Shown here piece by piece: positions 12,785 to 20,378 of a stretch of 27,163 bases of DNA (position 1 is its first letter; each line of letters opens with the position of its first letter). The position numbers and the translations under genes are program-made. Location: positions 1 to 27,163 of the IMG/VR virus record IMGVR_UViG_3300050821_002351; one strand, written 5' to 3'. The DNA comes from a virus. The notes under the pieces are model-generated. The model worked only from the letters and a program-made list of their open reading frames with translations, searched no databases and was not told where the DNA came from.

Positions 12785-13379
12785 GAGGTCCTCTGCTAAG
12801 TTGAAATCGATAAAGGCAGAGCCAAAGTCTATCACAAGATTGGATGTAGGTTGTGGGAAAAACAAGAAAAAGAATGATGATGGTCTTGGAGAATGGACCG
12901 GTATCGACCAATACAAGATGGATGGGGTTGATGTCGTCATGGATGTGCGCGCCCGCTGGCCGTATGACGATGATTCAGTGGACGAGGTTCACTCGAGCCA
13001 TTTTATTGAGCATCTGACTGGCGAAGAGCGGGTGCATTTCTACAATGAGCTTTATCGGGTTCTCAAGCCTGGAGCGAAAGCAACGATCATTACTCCGCAT
13101 TGGGCCAGCAATCGGGCCTATGGCGATTTCACCCATGCGTGGCCTCCAGTGAGCGAGATGTCCTTTTACTATCTGTCGAAAAAATGGCGGGAGACGGACG
13201 CCCCGCATACGGATATTCGCTGGAATCCTAAAGGCTATTCCTGCGATCTGGAATGCGCTTGGGGCTATGGAATGCGGCCTGATCTTGTGACCCGCAACAG
13301 CGAATACCAGCAGTTTGCTATGGCAAATTATAAAGATGCCTGCTTAGACACTCATTGCACCATGACCAAGAAGGCATAA
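12783..13379 (+). CDS. Class I SAM-dependent methyltransferase (Methyltransf_11-like)
   Basis: This is a 198-residue protein. Motif I is RLDVGCG at 19-25 (SAM binding), GIDQY at 40-44 fits motif II, and VHSSHFIEHL (69-78) with ELYRVLKPGAKATI (89-102) fits the later motifs. The fold is the kind seen in enzymes for O-, N- or C-methylation of sugars and small molecules; the target cannot be told. DNA methylation motifs (DPPY, NPPY) are absent, so it is not an obvious restriction-type enzyme. The ATG at 12783 is preceded by GGAG (12773-12776). It overlaps the HNH start codon on the other strand through the shared CATG. It probably works with the glycosyltransferase upstream. Confidence 0.8.
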   Translation: MRSSAKLKSIKAEPKSITRLDVGCGKNKKKNDDGLGEWTGIDQYKMDGVDVVMDVRARWPYDDDSVDEVHSSHFIEHLTGEERVHFYNELYRVLKPGAKATIITPHWASNRAYGDFTHAWPPVSEMSFYYLSKKWRETDAPHTDIRWNPKGYSCDLECAWGYGMRPDLVTRNSEYQQFAMANYKDACLDTHCTMTKKA

Positions 13380-13766
13380 ATGGCGACCGCGACGGCGTTT
13401 GGACAGACTAACGGGCAATATCATGCTTCGGTAACGGCTACGCCGACTGCTACGCCATTCCAACTTGTCGGCAATGCTCAGAGCGTGCGGCAGCAGATCA
13501 GGATTGTAGTAGCCAACACGACTTCAGGATTGGTGCATATCGCTTGGGGGCAGACCGCACAGATTGCCACGAACATTGCCGGCGCTGGTGGCACTCCGAC
13601 CGCAGGCCAGCAAACACCGCTAGCCAGCAGCGGAGGCGGGATGCTCACGTTTCTTGGGTCTGAAGTCGAAGTACTGGATTTCCCGGTCAATTCATTCTTT
13701 GCTTTGTGGTGTGGCACTGCAGCTGCAACGGCTGACGTATATATGTCTCCTGGAGAAGGGGTCTAG
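13380..13766 (+). CDS. Putative virion-associated protein
   Basis: This 128-residue, beta-rich, Thr/Ala/Gly-rich protein starts immediately after the methyltransferase stop. It contains QQIRIVVANTTSGLVHIAWG, a Gly/Ala/Thr-rich loop, LTFLGSEVEVLDFPV and a terminal DVYMSPGEGV. Small phage head or tail-associated proteins of this size often end in a VxxTPGEG-like segment, so it is likely a virion component, but I cannot name it. It precedes copy B of the duplicated surface protein. Confidence 0.6.
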   Translation: MATATAFGQTNGQYHASVTATPTATPFQLVGNAQSVRQQIRIVVANTTSGLVHIAWGQTAQIATNIAGAGGTPTAGQQTPLASSGGGMLTFLGSEVEVLDFPVNSFFALWCGTAAATADVYMSPGEGV

Positions 13767-14468
13767 ATGGCCCTGCATGCCGATCTTCCATCAGGTCTAG
13801 CCTCGACGGGGATTGGCCCCCTAAAGATCCCGAACCGGACGATCTTTCCTGATGGCAATCTGACAGCCATTACTGCCCCGACAATGGGCAGTATGAGTTT
13901 TCAGTACTTGCCTGTAGCAGGGGCATTCAGTGCCAGCCGGGTTGATGTTCTGGTCGGAATGTCAGTAGCCTCGACCGCTTCTGCCGTTACCTACGGCTTG
14001 GTCATCACAGCCATTGCAGGGATTTACAGTAATAGTGCTTCGACGCTGAATTCGCTTTCTACCGGCTCGACCACGGTCAGTTTCAGTGTTGCCAGCAATA
14101 CGGCAGGCCAGACGCAGCTTAACCAAGCGGCTGTTCGAGCTATCTCGGTTCCGATGAACGTTTCGTTCAATCCTGGCGAGTATTTCGTGGCGTTTGTGCT
14201 TTCCACGAATACCAGTTCGATCGGAGCGGCAACTACAGCCCTTGGACAGACACTCTCGATGTATGGCGGCAATCAGTTGCAGACTGCCTCTAATATCGCG
14301 GTAGAGTTCACCAATGCTACGGCTACATCAGGCGGTTTGTATGCCGGCATGGGGGTGCATTCGGTAGCCCAGAATGCGGCATCAGCGACTTATGCGGTAT
14401 CTGATATCAATGCTACGGGGTCTGCTCTTTCCGCAGCTAACATTGCGCTTATATTTCGTAATGTCTGA
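13767..14468 (+). CDS. Putative virion surface protein, copy B of a duplicated pair
   Basis: This 233-residue paralogue of the 10759-11499 protein shares SRTIYP/NRTIFP, YGLVITAIAGIYS, SVASNTAGQTQLNQ, TTALGQTLSMYGG, AVEFTNATATSGG and YAVSDINATG. The N-terminus differs (MALHADLPSGLAST) and a ~10-residue internal segment is missing relative to copy A. It starts right after the previous stop (TAG then ATG) and its TGA overlaps the gp4-like start. Keeping two diverged copies suggests two distinct structural positions or two receptor specificities. All-beta, no signal peptide. Confidence 0.72.
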   Translation: MALHADLPSGLASTGIGPLKIPNRTIFPDGNLTAITAPTMGSMSFQYLPVAGAFSASRVDVLVGMSVASTASAVTYGLVITAIAGIYSNSASTLNSLSTGSTTVSFSVASNTAGQTQLNQAAVRAISVPMNVSFNPGEYFVAFVLSTNTSSIGAATTALGQTLSMYGGNQLQTASNIAVEFTNATATSGGLYAGMGVHSVAQNAASATYAVSDINATGSALSAANIALIFRNV

Positions 14469-15424
14469 TGGCACAACCTCTGAACATAATCTCGTCCGCC
14501 TTCCGGTCGATAGGTGCATTCGGCTCAGGCGACACCATAGGAACCGCCGAGACTAACGACGCGTTCTATCTGCTTAACGAAATGCTGGATCAGTGGTCAA
14601 ACGACCACTTGCTGGTATTCTCGGTACAGGAAGTCATTCTGGAGCTTGTCGGTGGACAATACATTTACACCATTGGCCCGGGCGGTTCTGTGGGTTCATC
14701 TTTTACCGGATCCGTTAGCGGAACTGTGCTTACTGTCACTAATCTCGCATCGGGTGCTATCTCTACTGGACAGATTATCTCTGGTTCCGGTATTACTGCA
14801 GGTAGCGCCATCACGAGCCTCGGAACGGCTTTTGGCGGCAATGGTAACAACGCAATAGGGACCTACAATCTTAATCTGTCGTCTCCCTCGACAGGAAGTA
14901 TCACCATCACCTCTTACCAGCCGCGTCCCATGCGGATCAATACGGCCTTTGTGCGTGTCGTGAACAGCATTACCGGGACGCTCGATTATGACGTTGATGT
15001 CTGGCCTTACGAGCGCTACCAGCAGATAGGAATCAAGACTCTGCCTGGACCGTGGCCGAAGATTATCTCGATGCTGCCTACGGAGCCGCTAGCGAGCCTG
15101 TATTTCTTCCCCAATCCTAGCCAAGGGGAGATGCATATCTTTGTCGATACGGTGCTGAACAACTTCTCCACCGTCAATGACAATATCGTGCTGCCGCAAG
15201 GCTATCAGGGGGCTATGCACTGGGGCTTGGCTGAATTGCTTATGCCTGAGTATGGAAAGCTTGAGCCGACCCAAGTACAGATGATCCAGAAGTTTGCAGC
15301 TGCCGGCAGGTCGTTAGTCCGTCGCACCAATATGAATCCACAGGTCCCCGCCACATTTGATGATGTGCTATTGCAGCAGATTCGCAAGGATGCTGGCTGG
15401 ATCCTACATGGCGGGTTCGCATAA
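14468..15424 (+). CDS. P22 gp4-like tail accessory / head-completion protein
   Basis: This is a 318-residue protein whose ends match the P22 gp4 family, which binds under the portal and starts tail assembly. The N-terminal part reads ISSAFRSIGAFGSGDTIGTAE, then DAFYLLNEMLDQWSNDHLLVF. The C-terminal part has YFFPNPSQGEMHIFVD, VLPQGYQGAMHWGLAELLMPEYG and RRTNMNPQVP. P22 gp4 is only 166 residues. Part of the extra length here is a Gly/Thr/Ser-rich beta module at about residues 77-149. P22 gp4 also has a muralytic activity; no separate lysozyme motif can be seen here. The TGA of copy B overlaps its ATG, and its TAA overlaps the next ATG. Confidence 0.87.
   Translation: MAQPLNIISSAFRSIGAFGSGDTIGTAETNDAFYLLNEMLDQWSNDHLLVFSVQEVILELVGGQYIYTIGPGGSVGSSFTGSVSGTVLTVTNLASGAISTGQIISGSGITAGSAITSLGTAFGGNGNNAIGTYNLNLSSPSTGSITITSYQPRPMRINTAFVRVVNSITGTLDYDVDVWPYERYQQIGIKTLPGPWPKIISMLPTEPLASLYFFPNPSQGEMHIFVDTVLNNFSTVNDNIVLPQGYQGAMHWGLAELLMPEYGKLEPTQVQMIQKFAAAGRSLVRRTNMNPQVPATFDDVLLQQIRKDAGWILHGGFA
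14696..14914 (+). repeat. Inserted beta-module in the gp4-like protein
   Basis: About 73 residues with FTGSVSGTVLTVTNLASGAIS, TGQIISGSGITAGSAIT, LGTAFGGNG and GTYNLNLSS. The same module, diverged, is present in the next large gene at 16087-16290. The surrounding gp4-like sequence reads naturally across it, which points to a domain insertion into a loop. Confidence 0.6.
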
Positions 15425-15678
15425 TGGAGGATAGGCGGAAGGGAGTTTTATCAGATGAAGAATTCGAAGCCATTGCCCGTAGAGCTGCCGAACTTTCGTG
15501 CTCGCCAGAGTACGCAGAAAAGCTCTCTAGAAATGTCGCCCGCATCATTTGGGAAGAAATCTTCCCGCAGTATGTCGGTACTGGGCTTATATCGAAAGGT
15601 CTCTGGATCCTTGGGGCGGCCATTCTTGCCTTGGCTGGTTGGCTCTCGGGTGCGGGGAAAATCAAGTTTGGCGGATAA
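15424..15678 (+). CDS. Small membrane-anchored protein between the two tail-closing genes
   Basis: This is an 84-residue protein with a charged helical N-terminal domain (MEDRRKGVLSDEEFEAIARR, continuing AELSCSPEYAEKL) and one C-terminal membrane segment (LISKGLWILGAAILALAGWL, about 55-75) followed by SGAGKIKFGG. The start shares a base with the previous stop. No family is recognised. A membrane helix next to tail-closing genes could mean a protein that helps DNA entry or is retained in the envelope, but that is inference. Confidence 0.62.
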   Translation: MEDRRKGVLSDEEFEAIARRAAELSCSPEYAEKLSRNVARIIWEEIFPQYVGTGLISKGLWILGAAILALAGWLSGAGKIKFGG

Positions 15679-17328
15679 GTGAGCGATTTTGACTTCTGCG
15701 GACCTACTTACACTGCTCGTTCCATCTATGCGGATGACGAGGAGTGCATTAATTGGTACCCAGAAGTCCTAGAGGTAAAGCGTCCTGACGGGCGCGGTCA
15801 GGTCAATCTCTATCCTGTTCCCGGCAAGACCACGCTCCTGACCTTTGCAGACCTAGCAGAAGTCCGAGGACTAGGCGTATTCAGCGGCTCGACCATCCTG
15901 ATAGCCGTCTGCGGATCCAGCGTCTACAGCGTCTCTACGGGCTTTGTGGCGACTTTCGTTGGAAGTCTAGCTACTAGCGCAGGGCCTGTCTCGATCGCGG
16001 ACAACGGCACACATGTAATGCTGGTGGATGGCAATAGCCGTTATGTCTATGTGCCAAGCACTGGCTACTTTTCCAGCATCGGTACCGGAGCCTCGTTCAA
16101 TGGGACGATGGCTGGATTTACCCTGACCGTTAATTCGATGACGAGCGGGTTCCTGGGGCTTTTCCAGACCGTAAGCGGAGCCGGGATCACTCCGGGCACA
16201 CAGATTACAGCCTTTGGAACAGGCACAGGAACAACCGGAACCTATACCATCAGTCTGACCAATACACTCGGTCCAGAGGCAATGACTACCGTTGATGGTG
16301 CCTTTACGGGAGGCTCCCAGGTAGGGGAAGTAGACGGATTTTTCGTCTATGCGAATCCAAATAGCAATCAATGGGGAGCCAGTAACCTGAATTCTCCTGC
16401 CAGTCAGCCGCTGTCTGTCGGGCTTAAAGACGGGTCGGCGGATTTCCTGGTTACCCTGATTGTAAACAATCGGGAAGTCTTCCTGCTCGGGGAGCGTTCG
16501 AGCGAGGTTTGGGTAGATCAAGGATCATTCCCTTTCCCGTTCGTCCGGCTTCCGGGAACCTCGACCCAGCATGGCTGCGCGGCTCAGTATTCCATTTCCC
16601 GCCTTGGGGGAAGCTTTGCATGGTTAGGGAAGGATTCTCGTGGGCAGGGAATAGTCTGGAAGATGAACGGATATATCCCGGAACGCATCTCGACCTATGC
16701 AGTGGAAAATGCGATTACGAGCTATCCGGTCATCTCTGATGCGCGGGCCTATACATACCAGCAGGGAGGGCATGAGTTCTATGTCCTGACCTTGCCAAGC
16801 GCCGATATCACATGGGTCTATGACGACACCTCTAGGCTTTGGCACAAGAGACTATATCGAGACAATCTGAATGTGCTACATCGCGACAGAGGCAATTGCG
16901 CAGCGGTCTTTTCGAACAAAGTCGTGGTAGGCGACTGGTCTAATGGCAATCTCTACTCGCTCGACCTTGGCGTTTATACCGATGCTGGCGGGGTTCCGAT
17001 TTGGCGCATGCGGCGCGCTCCTCATTTGACAGCAGACCTAAAGCGCGTGGCATACCAAGAATTACAGATTCAATTTGAACCTGGAGTTGGGCTTGTTACA
17101 GGCCAAGGGAGCAATCCTCAGGCGATGCTTACATATTCAGACGATGGGGGATCCACATTCTCCAATCAGCATTGGACATCTGTAGGAGCGATAGGACAGT
17201 ATAAGAATCGGGCTCGCTGGCAGCGTCTCGGAATGGGTCGCGACCGGATCTTTCAAGTAGAAGTGTCAGATCCCGTGAAATGGGTGATAATTTCGGCTAA
17301 CTTACGGGCGCAAGCATCGGCACATTAA
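15679..17328 (+). CDS. P22 gp10-like packaged-DNA stabilisation / tail hub protein
   Basis: This is a 549-residue beta-rich protein starting with GTG directly after the previous TAA. Family marks are GPTYTARSIYADDEECINWYP (8-28), RGQVNLYPVPGK (39-50), LGVFSGSTILIAVCGSSVY, and the QLxQYG-like cycle of beta blades through SIADNGTHVMLVDGN, RSSEVWVDQGSFPFPFVRLPG, HEFYVLTLPSADITWVYDD and LWHKRLYRD. P22 gp10 (472 residues) forms a ring plugging the tail after packaging. About 65-70 extra residues here (about 137-204) are the repeated beta module. It is followed at one-base overlap by the next structural gene. Confidence 0.88.
   Translation: MSDFDFCGPTYTARSIYADDEECINWYPEVLEVKRPDGRGQVNLYPVPGKTTLLTFADLAEVRGLGVFSGSTILIAVCGSSVYSVSTGFVATFVGSLATSAGPVSIADNGTHVMLVDGNSRYVYVPSTGYFSSIGTGASFNGTMAGFTLTVNSMTSGFLGLFQTVSGAGITPGTQITAFGTGTGTTGTYTISLTNTLGPEAMTTVDGAFTGGSQVGEVDGFFVYANPNSNQWGASNLNSPASQPLSVGLKDGSADFLVTLIVNNREVFLLGERSSEVWVDQGSFPFPFVRLPGTSTQHGCAAQYSISRLGGSFAWLGKDSRGQGIVWKMNGYIPERISTYAVENAITSYPVISDARAYTYQQGGHEFYVLTLPSADITWVYDDTSRLWHKRLYRDNLNVLHRDRGNCAAVFSNKVVVGDWSNGNLYSLDLGVYTDAGGVPIWRMRRAPHLTADLKRVAYQELQIQFEPGVGLVTGQGSNPQAMLTYSDDGGSTFSNQHWTSVGAIGQYKNRARWQRLGMGRDRIFQVEVSDPVKWVIISANLRAQASAH
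16087..16290 (+). repeat. Inserted beta-module in the gp10-like protein
   Basis: Residues about 137-204 read FNGTMAGFTLTVNSMTSG, LFQTVSGAGITPGTQITAFG and TGTGTTGTYTISLTN, matching the module at 14696-14914 in order (GT-LTVT...SG-GIT-G-IT...GTG...GTY). It interrupts the beta-propeller-like array of the gp10 family. Confidence 0.6.
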
Positions 17329-17696
17329 TGGCTAGCCAATCCTATTTAACCCCCGGAACTACCGGCGACTTTACGGGCATCCCCAAGCCAGAAGCTCCTA
17401 TCGCCAAAAAGGATAGCGGGGCTGTAGAACAGGCTTGGTGGCGTTTCTTTAATGCTATTGCGGGTGTGCCTCAGACGGAATCTGCCGTGGTCGTAGGGAC
17501 TTCTCCGACCTTCTATAAAGCCAGTCAGCGCGGGCAAATGCTCATCACTGGAAATGCGGCTTCTGCGGTCACGATAACTCGCAAAAATACATATACCCCT
17601 GGGCCAGTATCAGGATATTTCCCGATGTCTCCGGGAGATATCCTAACCGTCACTTATGGTGGTGGCGCTCCTACTTTGACGTTTTTCCCATCATGA
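17328..17696 (+). CDS. Small structural protein, unknown
   Basis: This 122-residue protein starts at an ATG sharing a base with the gp10-like stop. It contains GIPKPEAPIAKKDSGAVEQAWWRFFNAIAGVP (about 17-48, a proline-bounded linker into an amphipathic helix) and a beta-rich C-terminus with QMLITGNAASAVTITRKNTY, SGYFPMSPGDILTVTYGGG and FFPS. The layout, helix then beta sandwich, resembles small phage head- or tail-associated proteins. Its position between the tail hub and the ejection proteins fits a tail or needle-associated part, but P22-needle features are not visible. Its stop overlaps the next ATG. Confidence 0.6.
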   Translation: MASQSYLTPGTTGDFTGIPKPEAPIAKKDSGAVEQAWWRFFNAIAGVPQTESAVVVGTSPTFYKASQRGQMLITGNAASAVTITRKNTYTPGPVSGYFPMSPGDILTVTYGGGAPTLTFFPS

Positions 17697-17869
17697 ACGA
17701 AGACGCCGGCAGAAAGCTTGCATGGGATGCCTATTTTTCGGCAGTCATGGCTATGAGCCTGCATCCTGGGACGACTCGAGACAAGGCTATACCGAGGACT
17801 GTAGTGGAATGCGCGATCATTGCAGACGAAATGATGGAAGAGCGCGATAGGCGCTTTGGAGGCGACTGA
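17693..17869 (+). CDS. Small hypothetical protein
   Basis: This 58-residue, helical, acidic/basic protein has ATGA overlap at both ends (17693-17696 and 17867-17871 as TGATG), making translation likely. It reads RKLAWDAYFSAVMAMSLHPG, then CAIIADEMMEERDRRFGGD. No family is recognised. It lies between two virion genes. Confidence 0.6.
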   Translation: MNEDAGRKLAWDAYFSAVMAMSLHPGTTRDKAIPRTVVECAIIADEMMEERDRRFGGD

Positions 17870-18864
17870 TGCCATTTTCCATCGGTGCGGCAATCCTTGG
17901 AGGAACTAGCCTTATAGGCGGTCTGCTGGGCGCGAATGCTGCCTCTGGAGCCGCTAGTTCTCAGGCCGGAGCCGCACAGAATGCCACTAATGCCCAACTT
18001 GGAATGTTCAACCAAGTCATGGGCAATCTTTCGCCTTACATGCAGCAAGGTGTTGGTGCTCTTAACTCTCTCGATTATCAGCTAGGAATTGGATCAGGAA
18101 ATTCCTACGGTCCTGCCGGAAATATGGGGGGAGGATTAGCTCCAGCGCAGTCGAGCGGTGCTGCAGCTGCAGGAGCAACGCTTCCTCCTCAATATGCCAA
18201 TGCCGGATATACCCTACAGCCTAACGGCATGGTGCAGGATCAGTATGGCAATAGCTATCCTGGGAGTGCTTTTGGCGTTACTACCACGGCCGCACAAGCG
18301 GCCAGACCTACCAGCGGTCAGCAGACTTCTGGAATGCAGGCAGCTGCATCAGGTAATGGCACTCCTGGAAGTGCCGGATGGTTGATGCATCCTTTCGGCG
18401 CTTCGGATCTGAATGCGAATTTAGCGCCTGGATTCAATTTCCAGTTAGGGCAGGGCGAAGGGCAGATTGCCAATGAAGGAGCCGCTACCGGAATGAGCGG
18501 TAATACCCTTGCAGGTCTGCAGAGCTTCGGACAGAACTATGCGCAAAATGCCTATCAGCAAGCATTCCAGAACTACACGACCAATCAGCAGAATATCTAC
18601 GGCCGTCTTGGGAATCTTGCCCAACTTGGTGAACAGGCTTCTACAGGAAGTGCCTCGGGCGCTCCGCTATTCTCTAGCGGGATCTCGCAGACTATTCAGG
18701 GATTGGGGCAGGCACAGGCTGCTGGACAAGTCGGCGTAGCTAACGCTCTTAGCGGCGGGATTGGTAATCTTGGTAGCGCCTATGCTTTCCAGAATCTACT
18801 GTCTGGAGGCGGCGGCGCAGGTGCTGCAGCGGTTCCGTGGGATGCAGGATTGGGAGCCGGATAA
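17869..18864 (+). CDS. Putative DNA-ejection protein 1 (Gly/Ala/Gln-rich)
   Basis: This is a 331-residue protein. The first 25 residues are a glycine-zipper-like hydrophobic helix (IGAAILGGTSLIGGLLGANAA), followed by a Gln/Asn-rich helical part (GAAQNATNAQLGMFNQVMGN) and a low-complexity middle. The C-terminal part has GFNFQLGQGEGQIANEGAATG, SFGQNYAQNAYQQAFQNYTT and GRLGNLAQLGEQAS. This pattern is typical of podovirus internal virion proteins released into the envelope on infection. In P22 this slot holds gp7, gp20 and gp16. The glycine-rich start could insert into membranes. Stop and next start overlap by one base. Confidence 0.7.
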   Translation: MPFSIGAAILGGTSLIGGLLGANAASGAASSQAGAAQNATNAQLGMFNQVMGNLSPYMQQGVGALNSLDYQLGIGSGNSYGPAGNMGGGLAPAQSSGAAAAGATLPPQYANAGYTLQPNGMVQDQYGNSYPGSAFGVTTTAAQAARPTSGQQTSGMQAAASGNGTPGSAGWLMHPFGASDLNANLAPGFNFQLGQGEGQIANEGAATGMSGNTLAGLQSFGQNYAQNAYQQAFQNYTTNQQNIYGRLGNLAQLGEQASTGSASGAPLFSSGISQTIQGLGQAQAAGQVGVANALSGGIGNLGSAYAFQNLLSGGGGAGAAAVPWDAGLGAG

Positions 18865-20378
18865 TGCCGGATTACAGTATTCCGCTCCAAGTCAATCAGC
18901 CCAATACGCTTGGAGCTTTGGGTAATCTCGTCAACACTGCGCAGGGAATCCAAAGCTTCCAGAGCGGAGCAATTCAGCAACAGCGGCTCGGCATTAATCT
19001 GCAATCGGAGGTTCAGGCCAACAATGAACGCAAGGCAGTTATTGCTGCTATGCAGAGCGATCCTGATTTGCAGGCCGATCCTACGACGGGCTTGATTGAT
19101 CCTGCGAAATCGACTGCAAAACTACAGCAATTGGCCCCGCAGACCTGGAGCTATTACACAGGCAATGTCGCTACCAGCAATCAGCAGACTGCTAAGACCA
19201 ATGACATGCTTATTGGGCTGGATAGCGATGCTCGAGAGGCTTTGAGCCGCATTACAGCTTCGCATGTAGGCCAGAATGATCCTTCTGCGCTTCTAAGCGA
19301 TTTGCAGGACTGGAAAGCCAATACTAAAGGGCCGCAAGCTGCGCAGTTAGCTAATTCAATTGCGGATGCGGTTGGCAAGATGGGAAACAATCCGCAGAAA
19401 TATGATTCTTTTTTGCAGACTGCTTCTCTCAGGGCCGAGGCAGTTCCTAGCATTATTGCTGCCAGGCAAGCAGGAACTACATTGCTCAATCAAGGTCCGC
19501 AGGCTACTCCTACTGTTAGCCAGCCTAATTGGAGCGGTCTAACCTATGGCCAGAAAGCAGGGGAGCCCATTCCTTTGGGTGCTCCTGCCGGTTGGCAAAT
19601 AGATTCAGCTGGGAATCTGGTTCCTGTTGCTGGATTCTTGCCAGGAAAGAAGACACCAGGAGGTCCTCCAGCTGCAGCGCCAGCATCTACCTCTTTACCC
19701 GCCCCTCCATCTTGGATGAACAAGCAGCAGGCAGCTAATGCAGCTGATGCACAGACTCGTTGGAGTTCTGCTCAAACGCGCGATGTAGATCCGGCTTCTG
19801 GCTATAACGCTACCAGTCAGGTCTACTCTAATTTGAAAAGCTTGTTGGACAAGAATCCGAACACTGGTCCGGGAGCTAATGCATGGAATCAATTCCTGGG
19901 AAGAATAGGAACAGGAACCAACCATACATTCGATCCCAATACTAGCTATCAGGAAGTAGCTGGGTATTTGGATCGTTTGTCGGCGCAGAATTCTGCTGCT
20001 ACTGGAGCCGCTACTAACTTTGCTCGAGAACAGCAAGCTGGGGCTACCGGAAATCCTGAAGTCATGGGGCCGACTGCCTTGGCAGAGAAGCTTCGTTTTG
20101 GTGCCTCGGTTAATGAGGCAGCACATGCCTATGCTTCCGCCTCTCGAGCCTTTCTGACCAAGCAAGGAGCCAATGCTGCCTATGCCAATCCTCAAATGTT
20201 CGAGCAGGCATGGACCAATAATGCCAGTCCGATTGCTTTCCGTTTGATGGCCGATCTTAAGAACAAAGACAATGCTGATTTTGCTGCTACTGCGGCTAGA
20301 GCTTCTCCGCAAGATCATCAGCAATATCTGAATCTCAGGGACTATTTACTGAAGGGCCTTTTGCCCCCAAATGGATGA
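18864..20378 (+). CDS. Putative DNA-ejection protein 2
   Basis: This is a 504-residue, Gln/Ala/Asn-rich, mainly helical protein. Its N-terminal third reads IPLQVNQPNTLGALGNLVN, SFQSGAIQQQRLGINLQSE and LQADPTTGLIDPAKS; a Pro/Ala-rich linker lies around residues 265-300 (GKKTPGGPPAAAPASTSLPA). I prefer the ATG at 18864, which shares a base with the preceding stop and is preceded by GGGAG; an upstream start at 18837 would add nine residues within the previous gene. It occupies the position of P22 gp20. No enzymatic motif is visible. It ends inside the next start (eight-base overlap). Confidence 0.7.
   Translation: MPDYSIPLQVNQPNTLGALGNLVNTAQGIQSFQSGAIQQQRLGINLQSEVQANNERKAVIAAMQSDPDLQADPTTGLIDPAKSTAKLQQLAPQTWSYYTGNVATSNQQTAKTNDMLIGLDSDAREALSRITASHVGQNDPSALLSDLQDWKANTKGPQAAQLANSIADAVGKMGNNPQKYDSFLQTASLRAEAVPSIIAARQAGTTLLNQGPQATPTVSQPNWSGLTYGQKAGEPIPLGAPAGWQIDSAGNLVPVAGFLPGKKTPGGPPAAAPASTSLPAPPSWMNKQQAANAADAQTRWSSAQTRDVDPASGYNATSQVYSNLKSLLDKNPNTGPGANAWNQFLGRIGTGTNHTFDPNTSYQEVAGYLDRLSAQNSAATGAATNFAREQQAGATGNPEVMGPTALAEKLRFGASVNEAAHAYASASRAFLTKQGANAAYANPQMFEQAWTNNASPIAFRLMADLKNKDNADFAATAARASPQDHQQYLNLRDYLLKGLLPPNG

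Noticed and set aside
12785-12940. N-terminal extension of the minus-strand HNH protein
   Set aside because: The extra 52 codons are antisense to the methyltransferase SAM-binding region and give FFFLFF low-complexity; the internal ATG has a Shine-Dalgarno and starts at the zinc-ribbon module.
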